From RGDT01 sp964630925 (lineage in GTDB: Bacteria; Planctomycetota; Planctomycetia; Gemmatales; Gemmataceae): DNA of 64,000 nucleotides. Of the stretch, positions 1 to 8,430 are shown piece by piece. The first letter of the stretch is position 1; each line of letters starts with the position of its first letter. The stretch covers positions 1 through 64,000 of the forward strand of contig CAZVZK010000022.1 in NCBI GenBank assembly GCA_964630925.1, in the 5' to 3' direction. The notes beneath the pieces are model-generated. The model was given only the letters and a program-made list of their open reading frames with translations. It made no database searches and was not told the DNA's origin. The position numbers and the translations under genes are program-made.

Positions 1-33
1 GCAAGCTCAAGGACGGCAGCTAACGGTGGTAAG

Positions 34-507
34 TCACCTTGGAAGGGCTGGACCTGCGTCCTTCCTGGCCCGCCGTGATTCGTAGCGCCGCACTAGGAAG
101 GCACGGAATTCTGGGCAGTCACGAATCCCCAAGAGAGTGGTGTCGAAGATTCGGCTGGGCAGGAGCCGGCCTTGCTCGACGCGCCCAATTGTCGCAATGC
201 TGATCCCGGTTATGTCCGCCAGATGCTGCTGGGACCAGCCGAGGCTGTCTCGGATCTCCTTGTACCCGGACGGGGCCAGGAAGCCAGCCGCCCGGCAGAT
301 CGCATCGTGGCGTACCTTGGCCGCTGCCGGCCCACTCAGGACTTCGCCGCACTGGTCGCATTGCTGGATTGGCACGTTCTCGGCCCGAACCTGCAACTTC
401 TCCTCGCCGAGATCGAACTCAAAATCCTCGGGGCGAACCAGATCAACAAGACGGCCTTTCCCACACTCCGGGCAGAGGGGACCGATGGTGGCGGTTGACT
501 CTGGCAT
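34..507 (-). CDS. MqsA/YgiT-type antitoxin with zinc finger and HTH
   Basis: A 157-residue protein. The N-terminus carries two CxxC pairs (C12/C15 and C50/C53), the YgiT-type zinc-binding fold seen in MqsA-family antitoxins. Residues about 84-115 form an XRE-like helix-turn-helix (GWSQQHLADITGIS, then TIGRVEQG). Antitoxins of this type neutralise a small toxin and repress their own operon through the C-terminal HTH. The start codon lies 2 bases after the stop of the upstream 117-residue gene, with a GGGAG ribosome-binding site inside that gene, so the two are translated as a unit. The order toxin then antitoxin matches mqsRA. The family call is firm; toxin neutralisation is inferred. Confidence 0.75.
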   Translation of the reverse strand: MPESTATIGPLCPECGKGRLVDLVRPEDFEFDLGEEKLQVRAENVPIQQCDQCGEVLSGPAAAKVRHDAICRAAGFLAPSGYKEIRDSLGWSQQHLADITGISIATIGRVEQGRLLPSRIFDTTLLGIRDCPEFRAFLVRRYESRRARKDAGPALPR

Positions 508-509
508 GG

Positions 510-863
510 CTAGCTCCCGCTCGCTCCAGGGGAGTAAACGCTGAAATGGATGCTTTGAATGTAAACTTCTTCTTTTCCGATCCGAAGCTCTTGGATTCGC
601 ATCTTCACGAACACGTTATTCGCGTCGGTGAATTGCCAGGCATCGCCCGTCGAACCCGGAGGGTCTCCTTGGGGTTGGCAACGCAACAGCACACCGGATC
701 GAAGCCGCTGGGTGATGTAATCGATCATTTCGCAATCGGTTGGGTCATGGCCCAGGAATCTGGACAGGGTGGTAGTCCCTTCCCGCCGCGCGCGCTCGCT
801 GAACTTCCATTCAACAGCCCCCAACAGGGCAAGCAACCGGGCACATGCCTCGCTCGGGGTCAT
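510..863 (-). CDS. Small protein, probable toxin partner of the MqsA-like antitoxin
   Basis: A 117-residue protein placed directly before the antitoxin gene. The frame is open to 1064, but the ATG at 863 is chosen because it has GGAGCAGGAG just upstream and because longer versions overlap the end of the helicase gene. No toxin family is recognised with certainty. Residues near the start (VEWKFSERARRE) and the end (VFVKMRI, then VYIQSIHFS) recall the layout of DUF4258/RelE-like small toxins, with a short helix first and a beta-sheet carrying basic residues after it. The toxin role rests mainly on genetic context. It lies 163 bases downstream of the nuclease-helicase gene on the same strand and could be co-transcribed with it. 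Confidence 0.55.
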   Translation of the reverse strand: MTPSEACARLLALLGAVEWKFSERARREGTTTLSRFLGHDPTDCEMIDYITQRLRSGVLLRCQPQGDPPGSTGDAWQFTDANNVFVKMRIQELRIGKEEVYIQSIHFSVYSPGASGS

Positions 864-1026
864 TTGCTCCTGCTCCGGATCGCTTCCAGTCTCCACGGTG
901 AGCTTCTGACGAAGCTGTTCGACGCTGGACCGGTCAGCCACCGGCCCAGAGGAGCAGGCAGATCGATCATATGAGTGATCTGCCGCAAAGTCAAGGGCGC
1001 TCGCCCTGAATCGCTCACTCAAGTGA

Positions 1027-4000
1027 TCAGTGCCACCGTCGATGCCCGAGGACTGGGATCGCATTGCCTGTTTGGTTGTCCAGGTAGGCCAACGCCAGAT
1101 TGGCCGCCTGACCGCAGAACGCCTCGACGAACACCTTCAACAGCCGGGACTCGCGGAGAACATCGATCTCGCTCGCGAGGTGGTCCACGACCTCGCGCGA
1201 GACGAGGACGATCAGCTTGGCGCGGGCCCGTGATGCCATGACATTGAACCGGTTCAGGCTCATCAAGAACTCTTCCTCCTCAGCGATCTGGTCCGGATCG
1301 CCGAGGGCGAATGAAGCGATGATGATGTCCCGCTGCTGGCCCTGGAAGCGCTCGACGGTATCCACCGCACCGCGGATGGATTCCGCCAGCGGACCAGTCG
1401 CGTTGAACGCCTGCTGTAACCGACTCACGATCAGCCCTTGCTGGGCACGATGTGGGGTGACGACGCCGACGGCCTTATCCCAGAACTCCTGGGCTGTGTA
1501 AGGGGTCGTGCTGGGCGGGATCGGCGCGCCGGTGCCGGGGTGCAACTCGTTGCGAAGCTGGTTCGCCATCCGCCCTTGGAGCAGGATCAGGAGGGCCGTG
1601 ATCGCCTCGGCCTCAAAGAAGTTCCGCTGGCTGCTACGCCCATCGTCGTAGACGAAGCAGGTCGCCGGCTGGTCCGGGTCGAGGAGGCAGCACCAGTCAG
1701 GCGTCCAGTGGAGCGCAGGGGGCCAGTTGGGCGGCTGCGTCGTCGGCAGCGGCGAGAGCAGATGGACGCGAAGGTCGGGCGAGTGGCTCGCCAAGGTGCC
1801 AAGGTAGCCGGACTGGCGGGCGAATGCGACGATGGTCTCGTTGGAGCGGTAGTTGATGCCCAGCGGGCTTTCGTGGACCTGGTGCATCTCCCGGTAGAAG
1901 GCGTAGACGGAGCCGACCAAGCACTCCAGGCCGGACGGGGCCTCGGCCTGGTGGATCGGCGGGAGCTGGAGCGGATCGCCCGCCAAGACCACCGAACCGC
2001 CGTCAGCGATCCCGCAGAGGGGCAGAATGGCGTGCGCCGCGTCCATCTGCGACGCCTCATCGATCAAGATGAGGTCGAACCACTCGTCCTGGGCCGACCC
2101 GTTGTCACAGGTGAGCAGGTTGTAGCTCTGCTCGGGCGTCGCGCTGACCACCACCAAGCCCGTCTGGTTCTGGAGTGCGGTCAGCAAGGTGCGAATCCGC
2201 GCCGACGGGCTTCGCCGGTTCAATTCGGCGTCAATTGCCGCCCCGATGTTGCCGGGCGCGGCCTGGTAGCGGGAGCGGACGCGGTAGGTGTCGCAGCCAC
2301 CGGGCAGGAGAGAAGCAAGGTCGTTGGCGATATCGATGAGGATGTTGTCGATGGCGTTGTACGTGAACGCCGACACCAGGACCCGCAAGGGCCGTCCGGC
2401 CTGGTGGGCCTCCAGGACCGCGCCGACGACGATGGCCCGTGCGGTCCTTGACTTGCCGGTGCCCGGCGGCCCCCAAACCAGGCGGGCGCGGTGCGTGAGA
2501 GCATCTTCCCACGCCTGCCACTGCGTCGGGTTGAGGTTCAGGCCGTGGGCGATGAGCTGGGCACGGACGGGCGACAGGTTGCGAGTGACCGCCGCATTCG
2601 CCATCGCAGTGGCGTTCCAGAGGAAGTCGGCGGTCGGCGTGTGGGCGCTGCGCCGAGAACCCGTCCCAGCCTGGCCGGTCGCCCGACGCACCAGGGGGTT
2701 CGCGCCCGCCAACGGGGGGTTGCCGATGGCCTGGAGGGCCTCCAGTAGTTTCTTCGTGAAGAAGTCGTTGTGGACCGGGTCCACGATGACGTTCTGATTG
2801 AAGTCGATGATCCCGGCGTTGTGCAGGTCGTCGATGAGAGTGGGGTGGTATGGGTTCACGTCGAGGGCGAGCAGGTTCAGGTTCCTGTCCAGCCCCGAGA
2901 TCGTGACGCTGGCCCCTTCCTCCAGTAGCGTTCGCCAGTAGGCATCCCCACCATACGCCCCTGCCAGGCCGGTGTTCCGAACGATGGCGGCGATGGGCTG
3001 GTCGAGAATCCCGGTCGCGTTCTCAGGGGCCAGAGCGAAGGCGAAGTCGCCGACCTTGGCCTTGACCTCTCGGGAGTCGGCAGCGAGTTCATAGACCCTC
3101 CGGCCCGCCCGAGGCTGTAGCCCGAGCTGAGCCAGGGCGGCCTGTTCGGCGTTCCCCATCAGCCGTTGCGGCAACCGAGCGCTGCGGAACCGGGCGGCCC
3201 GTTCGTGCGGCGGCATGGCCCGGATCTGGTGTACGTCCAGTTCTTCCAGCGCCGCGTTGAGCTTTGCGAAGGCGTACCAAAGCTGGCCGTCCACGCTGAG
3301 GCGGTTTTGCCGTGGCGGCGGGCCGATGTTGATCACCGGCGCGGCCTGGCTCAGTTGGTTGCCCAGGTCGCCCTCCAGCCGCCGCGTCACCGTCTCCAGA
3401 GCCTGGAGCCGAAGCTCGACGGTCCGGGAGTAGGTGTTCATCTGCTGCTGCCAGTGCCTGGGTACGGTCACACGGCTCCAGATCTCGTGCGCCCGCTCGG
3501 ACGGGATCTGGTCGCTCAGGGCCGTCCCGAACAGGGGGTGGGTGTTGAAGGGCTGATACTGGGGGTTCAAGGCCCTCTGTTGCGCGACGTACTGCGCGGT
3601 GTTCTGGTCGTGATAGATCCGCGCCACCTCGACCAGGCTGTAGTAGTGGGGGATCGGCGCTGCCACCAGGCTGCGGACCACGTCGCGGACGGTGGTGATG
3701 GGCGACCGCCGCGTCGCCATGTCCGGGTTCGGCAGGAGTTCCTCGGGTGGGAACAACCAGGCCAGGTAGTTGATGGAAGGGTTCGCGAGGATCGCCTGGA
3801 GGTGCCGCCCGACGATGCGGGCCAGGTGGTCGAACTGGAGCGAGTCCCACAGGTACAACTGCACCTTCGTCCGCCACCGCTGCTGCTGTTGCGGCAGGAT
3901 GTTGCGTGCGCGAATCTGCGCCTGATCCTGCTGCTGGCACCAGTTCAGAATCTCATGGATCTGCTGGAGGAATGCCAGCAGCTCTCGCCTCTCGGTATTC

Positions 4001-5403
4001 AGGTTGCGCTGATCGACGATCCAGGTGTTCGCGTTCCAGGCTCGGGTGGCGTGCTGCGAGGTCAGGCCGGAGTTGAAGGGGCGCGGCTCGCGCCAGAACG
4101 CCTTCAGGCCGAACGCTACGGTGATCGCGCTGCCGATGTCGAAGTCCACCGACAGGTAGACGTGGAGGTCGGCCCATCGCGGCATCCCGGCAGACGTTCC
4201 GCTCTGAGGGGGGATCGCGACCTGATTGGTTTGCAGTGAGATCGCCCTGCCGGCCACCACCGTCCGCGTCGCCCGGAGCGTCTGGTGCGAGTCGAATACC
4301 TGGTCGCTCGGGTGACGCGAGGCCAGCACGTTGACCTGCGCGACCCCGCCCTGAACCAAGCTGAGCCGCGCCCCTTGCGAGATGAAGGCCACGCGGCTGA
4401 GGTGGTCTTGGGCCTGGGCGGTCGGCAGGCAATGGTCGGCGTGCGGGGCGGTTTGCGGGTCCGTGGGGCTGGGTGGCCGGTTCTCCCCCAGGTACTCGCA
4501 GAACGAACACCTGCTGTCAACGTGCCATTCAAGGGTCTGCCACGGCTGAGACAGCGCCTGCGGCACGTCCACAAGGAGGAACCGGCGGATGCGGAGGGCG
4601 AACACCTCAAAGGGGACAGGCTCCAGGTCCTCCTGCATCGCGTGCCACAACTGATCGACTGTCGGCGCAGTCCCCTGCTGGGCTGACTGGTTGCTGAATC
4701 GCACCAGGTTCGACGCCTCATGAGACCCCGGCCAGACCGCCCCATCCGGCACCACGACGAAGTCGTTGCCGAGGTTCTGGTCGAGCAGCCAGCCAGCCAG
4801 CGCCATGCTGTAGAGGGCCACCTCGGCGAAGTATCCCGGAGAGGCTTGGGCAGTGAGCTTGATGTCGATCACGCGGAGCTGGCGGCGCGCGTCCCCAGCC
4901 GGGAGGCTTTGGAGCGTCCCGTCAGGGGTGATGGCCTGCGTGTACGTGCCAGGGGGCAGGACCACGATGATGTCGGGCCGCAGATCGGCGTACTGCAAGT
5001 TGAACTGGGCGGGGTAGGCCGTGATGCCGAGGGCGGTCTGGAACGCCGCACCGACGGAAAACTCGGCCTCGACCAGGAACCGGATCGGCGCTGCGTGCGG
5101 GATGAGCTGGTCGAGCCGGATGGGCCGGTAGTGCGTCTGGTTCGTCGGGGTCTGATGCGGATTGCCGAGGAGCGAAGCCGCGCCGAACGTCTGGGTCAGG
5201 TCGTGCAGCTTCTCCGCCGCCCACTCGTCCCCGGCGGCCTGGATCTGGCGCAGGCCAGGCCGAGGTGATTGGGGATACGGCATGTTGAGCGCCTGCCGCT
5301 CAGCCTGGAACGCCGTGGTGTCCGGGTACAAGTTGAGGGCCAATTGGCGTTGGCAACCCGTGCGAATGAACTGCGAGAGCGCTTGCTTGCTGAGCTGCGG
5401 CAT
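1027..5403 (-). CDS. RecB/Cas4-like nuclease fused to SF1 (Dna2/UPF1-like) helicase
   Basis: A 1458-residue protein. The N-terminal part (about 1-350) looks like a RecB-family PD-(D/E)xK nuclease of the TM0106/Cas4 kind: D144 in LRPDIIVV, D180 and K182 in VIDIKLT, and cysteines C17, C299, C302 and C325 placed as in iron-sulphur-stabilised nucleases, followed by DHLSRVAFIS. The C-terminal part is an SF1 helicase with Walker A GPPGTGKS (about 977-984), Walker B LILIDEAS (about 1110-1116) and motifs RFQGQQRDIII and NVMASRARAKLIVL. The middle 600 residues are not recognised. The ATG at 5403 lies 13 bases after the methyltransferase stop with an AGGGGGG site, so the two genes form an operon. A role in processing foreign DNA is inferred. 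Confidence 0.85.
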   Translation of the reverse strand: MPQLSKQALSQFIRTGCQRQLALNLYPDTTAFQAERQALNMPYPQSPRPGLRQIQAAGDEWAAEKLHDLTQTFGAASLLGNPHQTPTNQTHYRPIRLDQLIPHAAPIRFLVEAEFSVGAAFQTALGITAYPAQFNLQYADLRPDIIVVLPPGTYTQAITPDGTLQSLPAGDARRQLRVIDIKLTAQASPGYFAEVALYSMALAGWLLDQNLGNDFVVVPDGAVWPGSHEASNLVRFSNQSAQQGTAPTVDQLWHAMQEDLEPVPFEVFALRIRRFLLVDVPQALSQPWQTLEWHVDSRCSFCEYLGENRPPSPTDPQTAPHADHCLPTAQAQDHLSRVAFISQGARLSLVQGGVAQVNVLASRHPSDQVFDSHQTLRATRTVVAGRAISLQTNQVAIPPQSGTSAGMPRWADLHVYLSVDFDIGSAITVAFGLKAFWREPRPFNSGLTSQHATRAWNANTWIVDQRNLNTERRELLAFLQQIHEILNWCQQQDQAQIRARNILPQQQQRWRTKVQLYLWDSLQFDHLARIVGRHLQAILANPSINYLAWLFPPEELLPNPDMATRRSPITTVRDVVRSLVAAPIPHYYSLVEVARIYHDQNTAQYVAQQRALNPQYQPFNTHPLFGTALSDQIPSERAHEIWSRVTVPRHWQQQMNTYSRTVELRLQALETVTRRLEGDLGNQLSQAAPVINIGPPPRQNRLSVDGQLWYAFAKLNAALEELDVHQIRAMPPHERAARFRSARLPQRLMGNAEQAALAQLGLQPRAGRRVYELAADSREVKAKVGDFAFALAPENATGILDQPIAAIVRNTGLAGAYGGDAYWRTLLEEGASVTISGLDRNLNLLALDVNPYHPTLIDDLHNAGIIDFNQNVIVDPVHNDFFTKKLLEALQAIGNPPLAGANPLVRRATGQAGTGSRRSAHTPTADFLWNATAMANAAVTRNLSPVRAQLIAHGLNLNPTQWQAWEDALTHRARLVWGPPGTGKSRTARAIVVGAVLEAHQAGRPLRVLVSAFTYNAIDNILIDIANDLASLLPGGCDTYRVRSRYQAAPGNIGAAIDAELNRRSPSARIRTLLTALQNQTGLVVVSATPEQSYNLLTCDNGSAQDEWFDLILIDEASQMDAAHAILPLCGIADGGSVVLAGDPLQLPPIHQAEAPSGLECLVGSVYAFYREMHQVHESPLGINYRSNETIVAFARQSGYLGTLASHSPDLRVHLLSPLPTTQPPNWPPALHWTPDWCCLLDPDQPATCFVYDDGRSSQRNFFEAEAITALLILLQGRMANQLRNELHPGTGAPIPPSTTPYTAQEFWDKAVGVVTPHRAQQGLIVSRLQQAFNATGPLAESIRGAVDTVERFQGQQRDIIIASFALGDPDQIAEEEEFLMSLNRFNVMASRARAKLIVLVSREVVDHLASEIDVLRESRLLKVFVEAFCGQAANLALAYLDNQTGNAIPVLGHRRWH

Positions 5404-5416
5404 GAGGCCCCCCTGG

Positions 5417-7624
5417 TTACGCTTCCCCGACCTTCGCCAGGACCTCCCGGAGCGGGCGAACTCCCCCCCGGTTATCGCCATCGAACATCCCGAGGGCGGC
5501 GGCGACCAGGGCGGCCCTCTGGAGGTTGTTACGATCCGCTGCGCGGAAAGCGCTGCCCCGCAAACTGCCGAGACGCTCTGCCCAAGTCCGTGCGTGGCCA
5601 GCAGCGGCGACTACGGCCACAGCCCCGACGGGCAGGTTCTCTACCGGGCGAACCCGGCCCTTCCGGCACACCGTCACAGCATCCCACATGATCGTTCCCT
5701 CATGCTGGTGCAGCCCCGAGCTGCTGTTACCGAGCATGGGGAACACCTGGATTGGCTGCCATCCCGCGCTCGCCAGAGCAAACGCCAGGGCATCCCACCC
5801 TTCCGGGGTGCTGTGCTGATAGCTGAAAACTAGCCGCCCGCCATCCTTCAGGACCCGGCGCATTTGCACGAAGCAATCGGCCAATCCCTTCCTGAAGGCC
5901 TGATAACCGCTCTCGTCCCGCGCACGGGCCGCCAGGCTCTCGGGCAGGCGGGAGTCACCTGTCCCACGGATCAATCCGAGGGCCTGGAGCCAAGGGAGGA
6001 AGAAGTCAGAAAGCTCCGAGTAGGCGATGTTGTCGAAGAATGGCGGATCCGTGAGGATCAAGTCGATGCTCTTGTCGGGCACCCCCGCGAGCTTCCTGCT
6101 ATCCCCGGCCAGCACGACACGGGTGTGGCCGTTGGCGTTCAGCGATCCCGAACGCACGAAACCGCCGTCGAGGTGGGCCACGGTCGGCGCTCGGGCGAAA
6201 TCAATTGCCCGCTGCACCTGTCGGACGGTGTTGGGGTACGTGCCCCGCCCCGTGCCATCCAGCCACGGGTTGATCTCTACTGGGCGGGATACGTGCCGGT
6301 ACGCGCGGAGGGAAAAGAGCGGTGCAAGCCGCCTCCAACCGAAGGCGTAGGTCGTGAGCATGCAGTTGGTGGTGAGATGGTCGCTGAACGCCAAGGCCAG
6401 AGCGTCTCGCGCCTGGCCCTCGACCTTGGCGATTGCCTCTGCCAGGAGCGAGAGGTGCAACAGTTGCCGAGGGTTGAACAGGTCGTGGTAGTGGCGGTAG
6501 CCATAATTGATTAACCGGTCGTCCGAGCGGCCCTCGGTTGGGATGGCCCGAGTTGGCACCCAGCGGATGCCCTCTCCATCCTGCCGGCGCAGCAGGGCGC
6601 GCCGGGCCGAGCGGACACGCCGCATGTCGTCCTCTGTCGCCGGCTGGAATTCGCGGTCGCTCATCAGGCACCGACCGCGTGCCCTTTCCAATGGCACGGT
6701 TTCAAGGGCGAAGAGCCTCCACTCGGGGGAAACGGACGTGCGCGCAGCGACGGCGATCAGGCGTTCGGTCGTTGTGCAGTGCGGACACTCAAACTCCCCG
6801 TGATCGACGACGCCCTCGTCTATTGCCGTCGTTGTCCGGCAGGCGCGGCAACGGAACGACTTCTCTTCCCGGTGCAGTTCATGGACGTGATGGCAGTTAC
6901 GGCAGAAAGCCCATTGACGCTCGCCCTCGGACTCGTGGGCAAGCTGGTAATGGGGGTGTGCCTCGACAACTCGACGGCAGGACCGGCACCGAACCAATTG
7001 CACCCAGAAGGCGTGGAGGACCAGGCGCGGCACGCCAGCCGGCGACTGGGCCTCGTAATATCGTCGAAGGCGTCCACCGACGCCTGCCTGAAGCCCGGCC
7101 AAGCTGGCATCTAGGTCGGGCACGTTTGCTGCGGCTAGTTCAAAGCGTGTGATCGCGCAAGCGACCGGATCGATGTCCACCCCAATCGTGGACGCGCCGA
7201 GCCGGGCGGCCTCGACCACGGATGTACCGCCACCGACGAACGGATCGAGAACGCTACGCCCCGAATAATCCACGCCTTCATAGAACGCTTTCCAGAAGTC
7301 CGCTGCGACAGGCAGGCGGGCGGCGACCAAGAGCCCGCGAAAGGCCGAACTGAAGCGGCGGGCGAACCATCGGTGTGCGTGGTAGATGGGGACAGGACGA
7401 CGCCCCTCGCGATCTGCGAGCGCGGCCAACTGCTCCACCGGCAGCATCCCAGCGTCGAGTAGCGACAGGGAGGACGAGGTCCGGGCCAGATCGTGGGACT
7501 GTCGCCTGTTCGGGAGCATAACTGAGGCCGCCGAGCGAGACTGCGCCCCCACCCCCCTACGGGCGCAAGTGACAAGGGGATTGACGAGTTGCCGGAACTC
7601 GTCGGTCGGCAGAACAGGTGCCAC
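5417..7624 (-). CDS. DNA methyltransferase (DUF1156/COG1743-like) with inserted zinc fingers
   Basis: Up to 735 residues. An N-terminal motif YHAHRWFARRFSSAF resembles the HxWWARRP region of DUF1156 methylases. The SAM-binding motif LDPFVGGGT is at about 126-134 and the catalytic motif TDPPFFD at about 525-531, giving the motif I then IV order of amino-methyltransferases (adenine N6 or cytosine N4). Between them sit four CxxC pairs (C213/C216, C241/C244, C259/C262, C280/C283), probably zinc ribbons for DNA or target recognition. Position 7624 is a GTG; ATG codons at 7519 and 7447 are plausible alternatives because conservation starts near residue 60. Related methylases mark self DNA in anti-phage systems, and the coupled nuclease-helicase downstream suggests such a pair. 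Confidence 0.85.
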   Translation of the reverse strand: MAPVLPTDEFRQLVNPLVTCARRGVGAQSRSAASVMLPNRRQSHDLARTSSSLSLLDAGMLPVEQLAALADREGRRPVPIYHAHRWFARRFSSAFRGLLVAARLPVAADFWKAFYEGVDYSGRSVLDPFVGGGTSVVEAARLGASTIGVDIDPVACAITRFELAAANVPDLDASLAGLQAGVGGRLRRYYEAQSPAGVPRLVLHAFWVQLVRCRSCRRVVEAHPHYQLAHESEGERQWAFCRNCHHVHELHREEKSFRCRACRTTTAIDEGVVDHGEFECPHCTTTERLIAVAARTSVSPEWRLFALETVPLERARGRCLMSDREFQPATEDDMRRVRSARRALLRRQDGEGIRWVPTRAIPTEGRSDDRLINYGYRHYHDLFNPRQLLHLSLLAEAIAKVEGQARDALALAFSDHLTTNCMLTTYAFGWRRLAPLFSLRAYRHVSRPVEINPWLDGTGRGTYPNTVRQVQRAIDFARAPTVAHLDGGFVRSGSLNANGHTRVVLAGDSRKLAGVPDKSIDLILTDPPFFDNIAYSELSDFFLPWLQALGLIRGTGDSRLPESLAARARDESGYQAFRKGLADCFVQMRRVLKDGGRLVFSYQHSTPEGWDALAFALASAGWQPIQVFPMLGNSSSGLHQHEGTIMWDAVTVCRKGRVRPVENLPVGAVAVVAAAGHARTWAERLGSLRGSAFRAADRNNLQRAALVAAALGMFDGDNRGGVRPLREVLAKVGEA

Positions 7625-7913
7625 GATCTTACCCGGCTACTCCCAGTCGCAGTGAGCAGGGAACTCGGCGGATAGATGCCGAGATGGTCGGCTGGCTCCG
7701 AAACGCGAGGGATATCCGGACCTCCAACACTCGACGAGTTTCGCGTTCGTTGACCCAACTGTGTCAACCTTACCAAACTCCTGCCTCTGGGCAAGCTTGG
7801 GGGTGCGCTGCCGCGCTCCCTCAGGTTGTTCTCGGGGACGAGCCTTGGCGGTTGTGGGGAGCATGCGCCCTGAGGCAGCGACGCTCCCGCCTCCTGCTCC
7901 GAGTGGCTCGGTG
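7625..7913. other. Intergenic region upstream of the methyltransferase operon
   Basis: No convincing coding sequence. It should contain the promoter of the minus-strand methyltransferase operon, but no clear hexamer pair was found. One inverted repeat, GTTGAC-N8-GTCAAC, spans 7749-7768. The stretch is less GC-rich than its neighbours. Confidence 0.4.
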
Positions 7914-7952
7914 GGGTCAAACGTTTGACCCGTTGACTCGATGACCTACAAC
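7914..7952 (+). promoter_or_regulatory. Perfect 18-bp palindrome overlapping a promoter -35 box
   Basis: GGGTCAAACGTTTGACCC (7914-7931) is a perfect palindrome. Its right half contains TTGACC (7925-7930), 16 bases before TACAAC (7947-7952), a plausible sigma-70 promoter for the 100-codon gene starting at 7987. A palindrome over a -35 box is a typical repressor operator. A near-identical copy lies at the end of that gene. Confidence 0.5.
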
Positions 7953-7986
7953 ACATCCGCTGGGTGAACAAGCGGAGGGTGCGGAG

Positions 7987-8289
7987 ATGGACAGCAAGCG
8001 TCTGAGGGACGGTCGGTGGCTGCGCGTCAAGGCGACGAAGCGGCGGGAGGTGCCGGCAGAGGGGAGGCGGAAGGCGTACTCTCAGCCCCTTGGCGAGATG
8101 AGCTTGTCGGTCAGGCTGACCGGGGACGACGAGCCGCACCGCAGCGTCTTCTCCCGCTGCCCGCTGCCGCCCAAGGCGCGCGAGCAGATCCGGGCTGGGA
8201 TCGAGACTGCCGAGCGGGGGGCGTTTGAGCTGGACGGCTGGGCCTACGAGTGGGAGGTGGTGGACGCCGAAGACGGGTCAAACGGTTGA
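7987..8289 (+). CDS. Small protein of unknown function between two palindromes
   Basis: A 100-residue protein with a basic N-terminal half (many K and R around residues 5-35) and an acidic C-terminus ending AEDGSNG. No family is recognised. GGAGGG lies 8 bases before the ATG, and codon use is normal for a high-GC coding region. The gene sits between a palindromic promoter and the serine recombinase on the same strand, with a second palindrome copy overlapping its stop codon. That placement would suit a small regulator or a recombination directionality factor of the element, but nothing in the sequence proves either, and no helix-turn-helix was seen. Confidence 0.6.
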   Translation: MDSKRLRDGRWLRVKATKRREVPAEGRRKAYSQPLGEMSLSVRLTGDDEPHRSVFSRCPLPPKAREQIRAGIETAERGAFELDGWAYEWEVVDAEDGSNG

Positions 8290-8291
8290 CC
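8276..8291. repeat. Second copy of the GGTCAAAC palindrome
   Basis: GGTCAAACGGTTGACC differs by one base from the core of the palindrome at 7915-7930 and keeps the inverted arms GGTCAA and TTGACC. It contains the stop codon of the 100-residue gene and lies 140 bases before the recombinase start. Two copies 361 bases apart suggest a shared binding protein. Confidence 0.6.
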
Positions 8292-8365
8292 AAGGTATCG
8301 ATGCAACTTGGCTCGCGCCTTGACTTTCCACCTTCTCTCGACGCCGGGAACCCATACAACAACAA

Positions 8366-8398
8366 GGCCACCCCCGAGGTCGCAACTCAGGGGTGGCC
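8366..8398 (+). other. Strong stem-loop in front of the recombinase gene
   Basis: Arms GGCCACCCC and GGGGTGGCC (9 bp, perfect) enclose a 15-base loop region in which GAG and CTC can pair further. There is no T-run after it, so a classical intrinsic terminator is unlikely. It lies between the small gene and the recombinase ribosome-binding site, and could affect transcript level or serve as a recombinase-related site. Confidence 0.5.
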
Positions 8399-8430
8399 GG
8401 ATTCGACGAAACCTGTTGAGGAGGTCCGTC

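Noticed and set aside
1027..5403. Cas4-like nuclease as a sign of a CRISPR-Cas locus
   Set aside because: No CRISPR repeats or other cas genes were seen in the window, and the nuclease is fused to a Dna2/UPF1-like helicase, as in unrelated RecB-family proteins.
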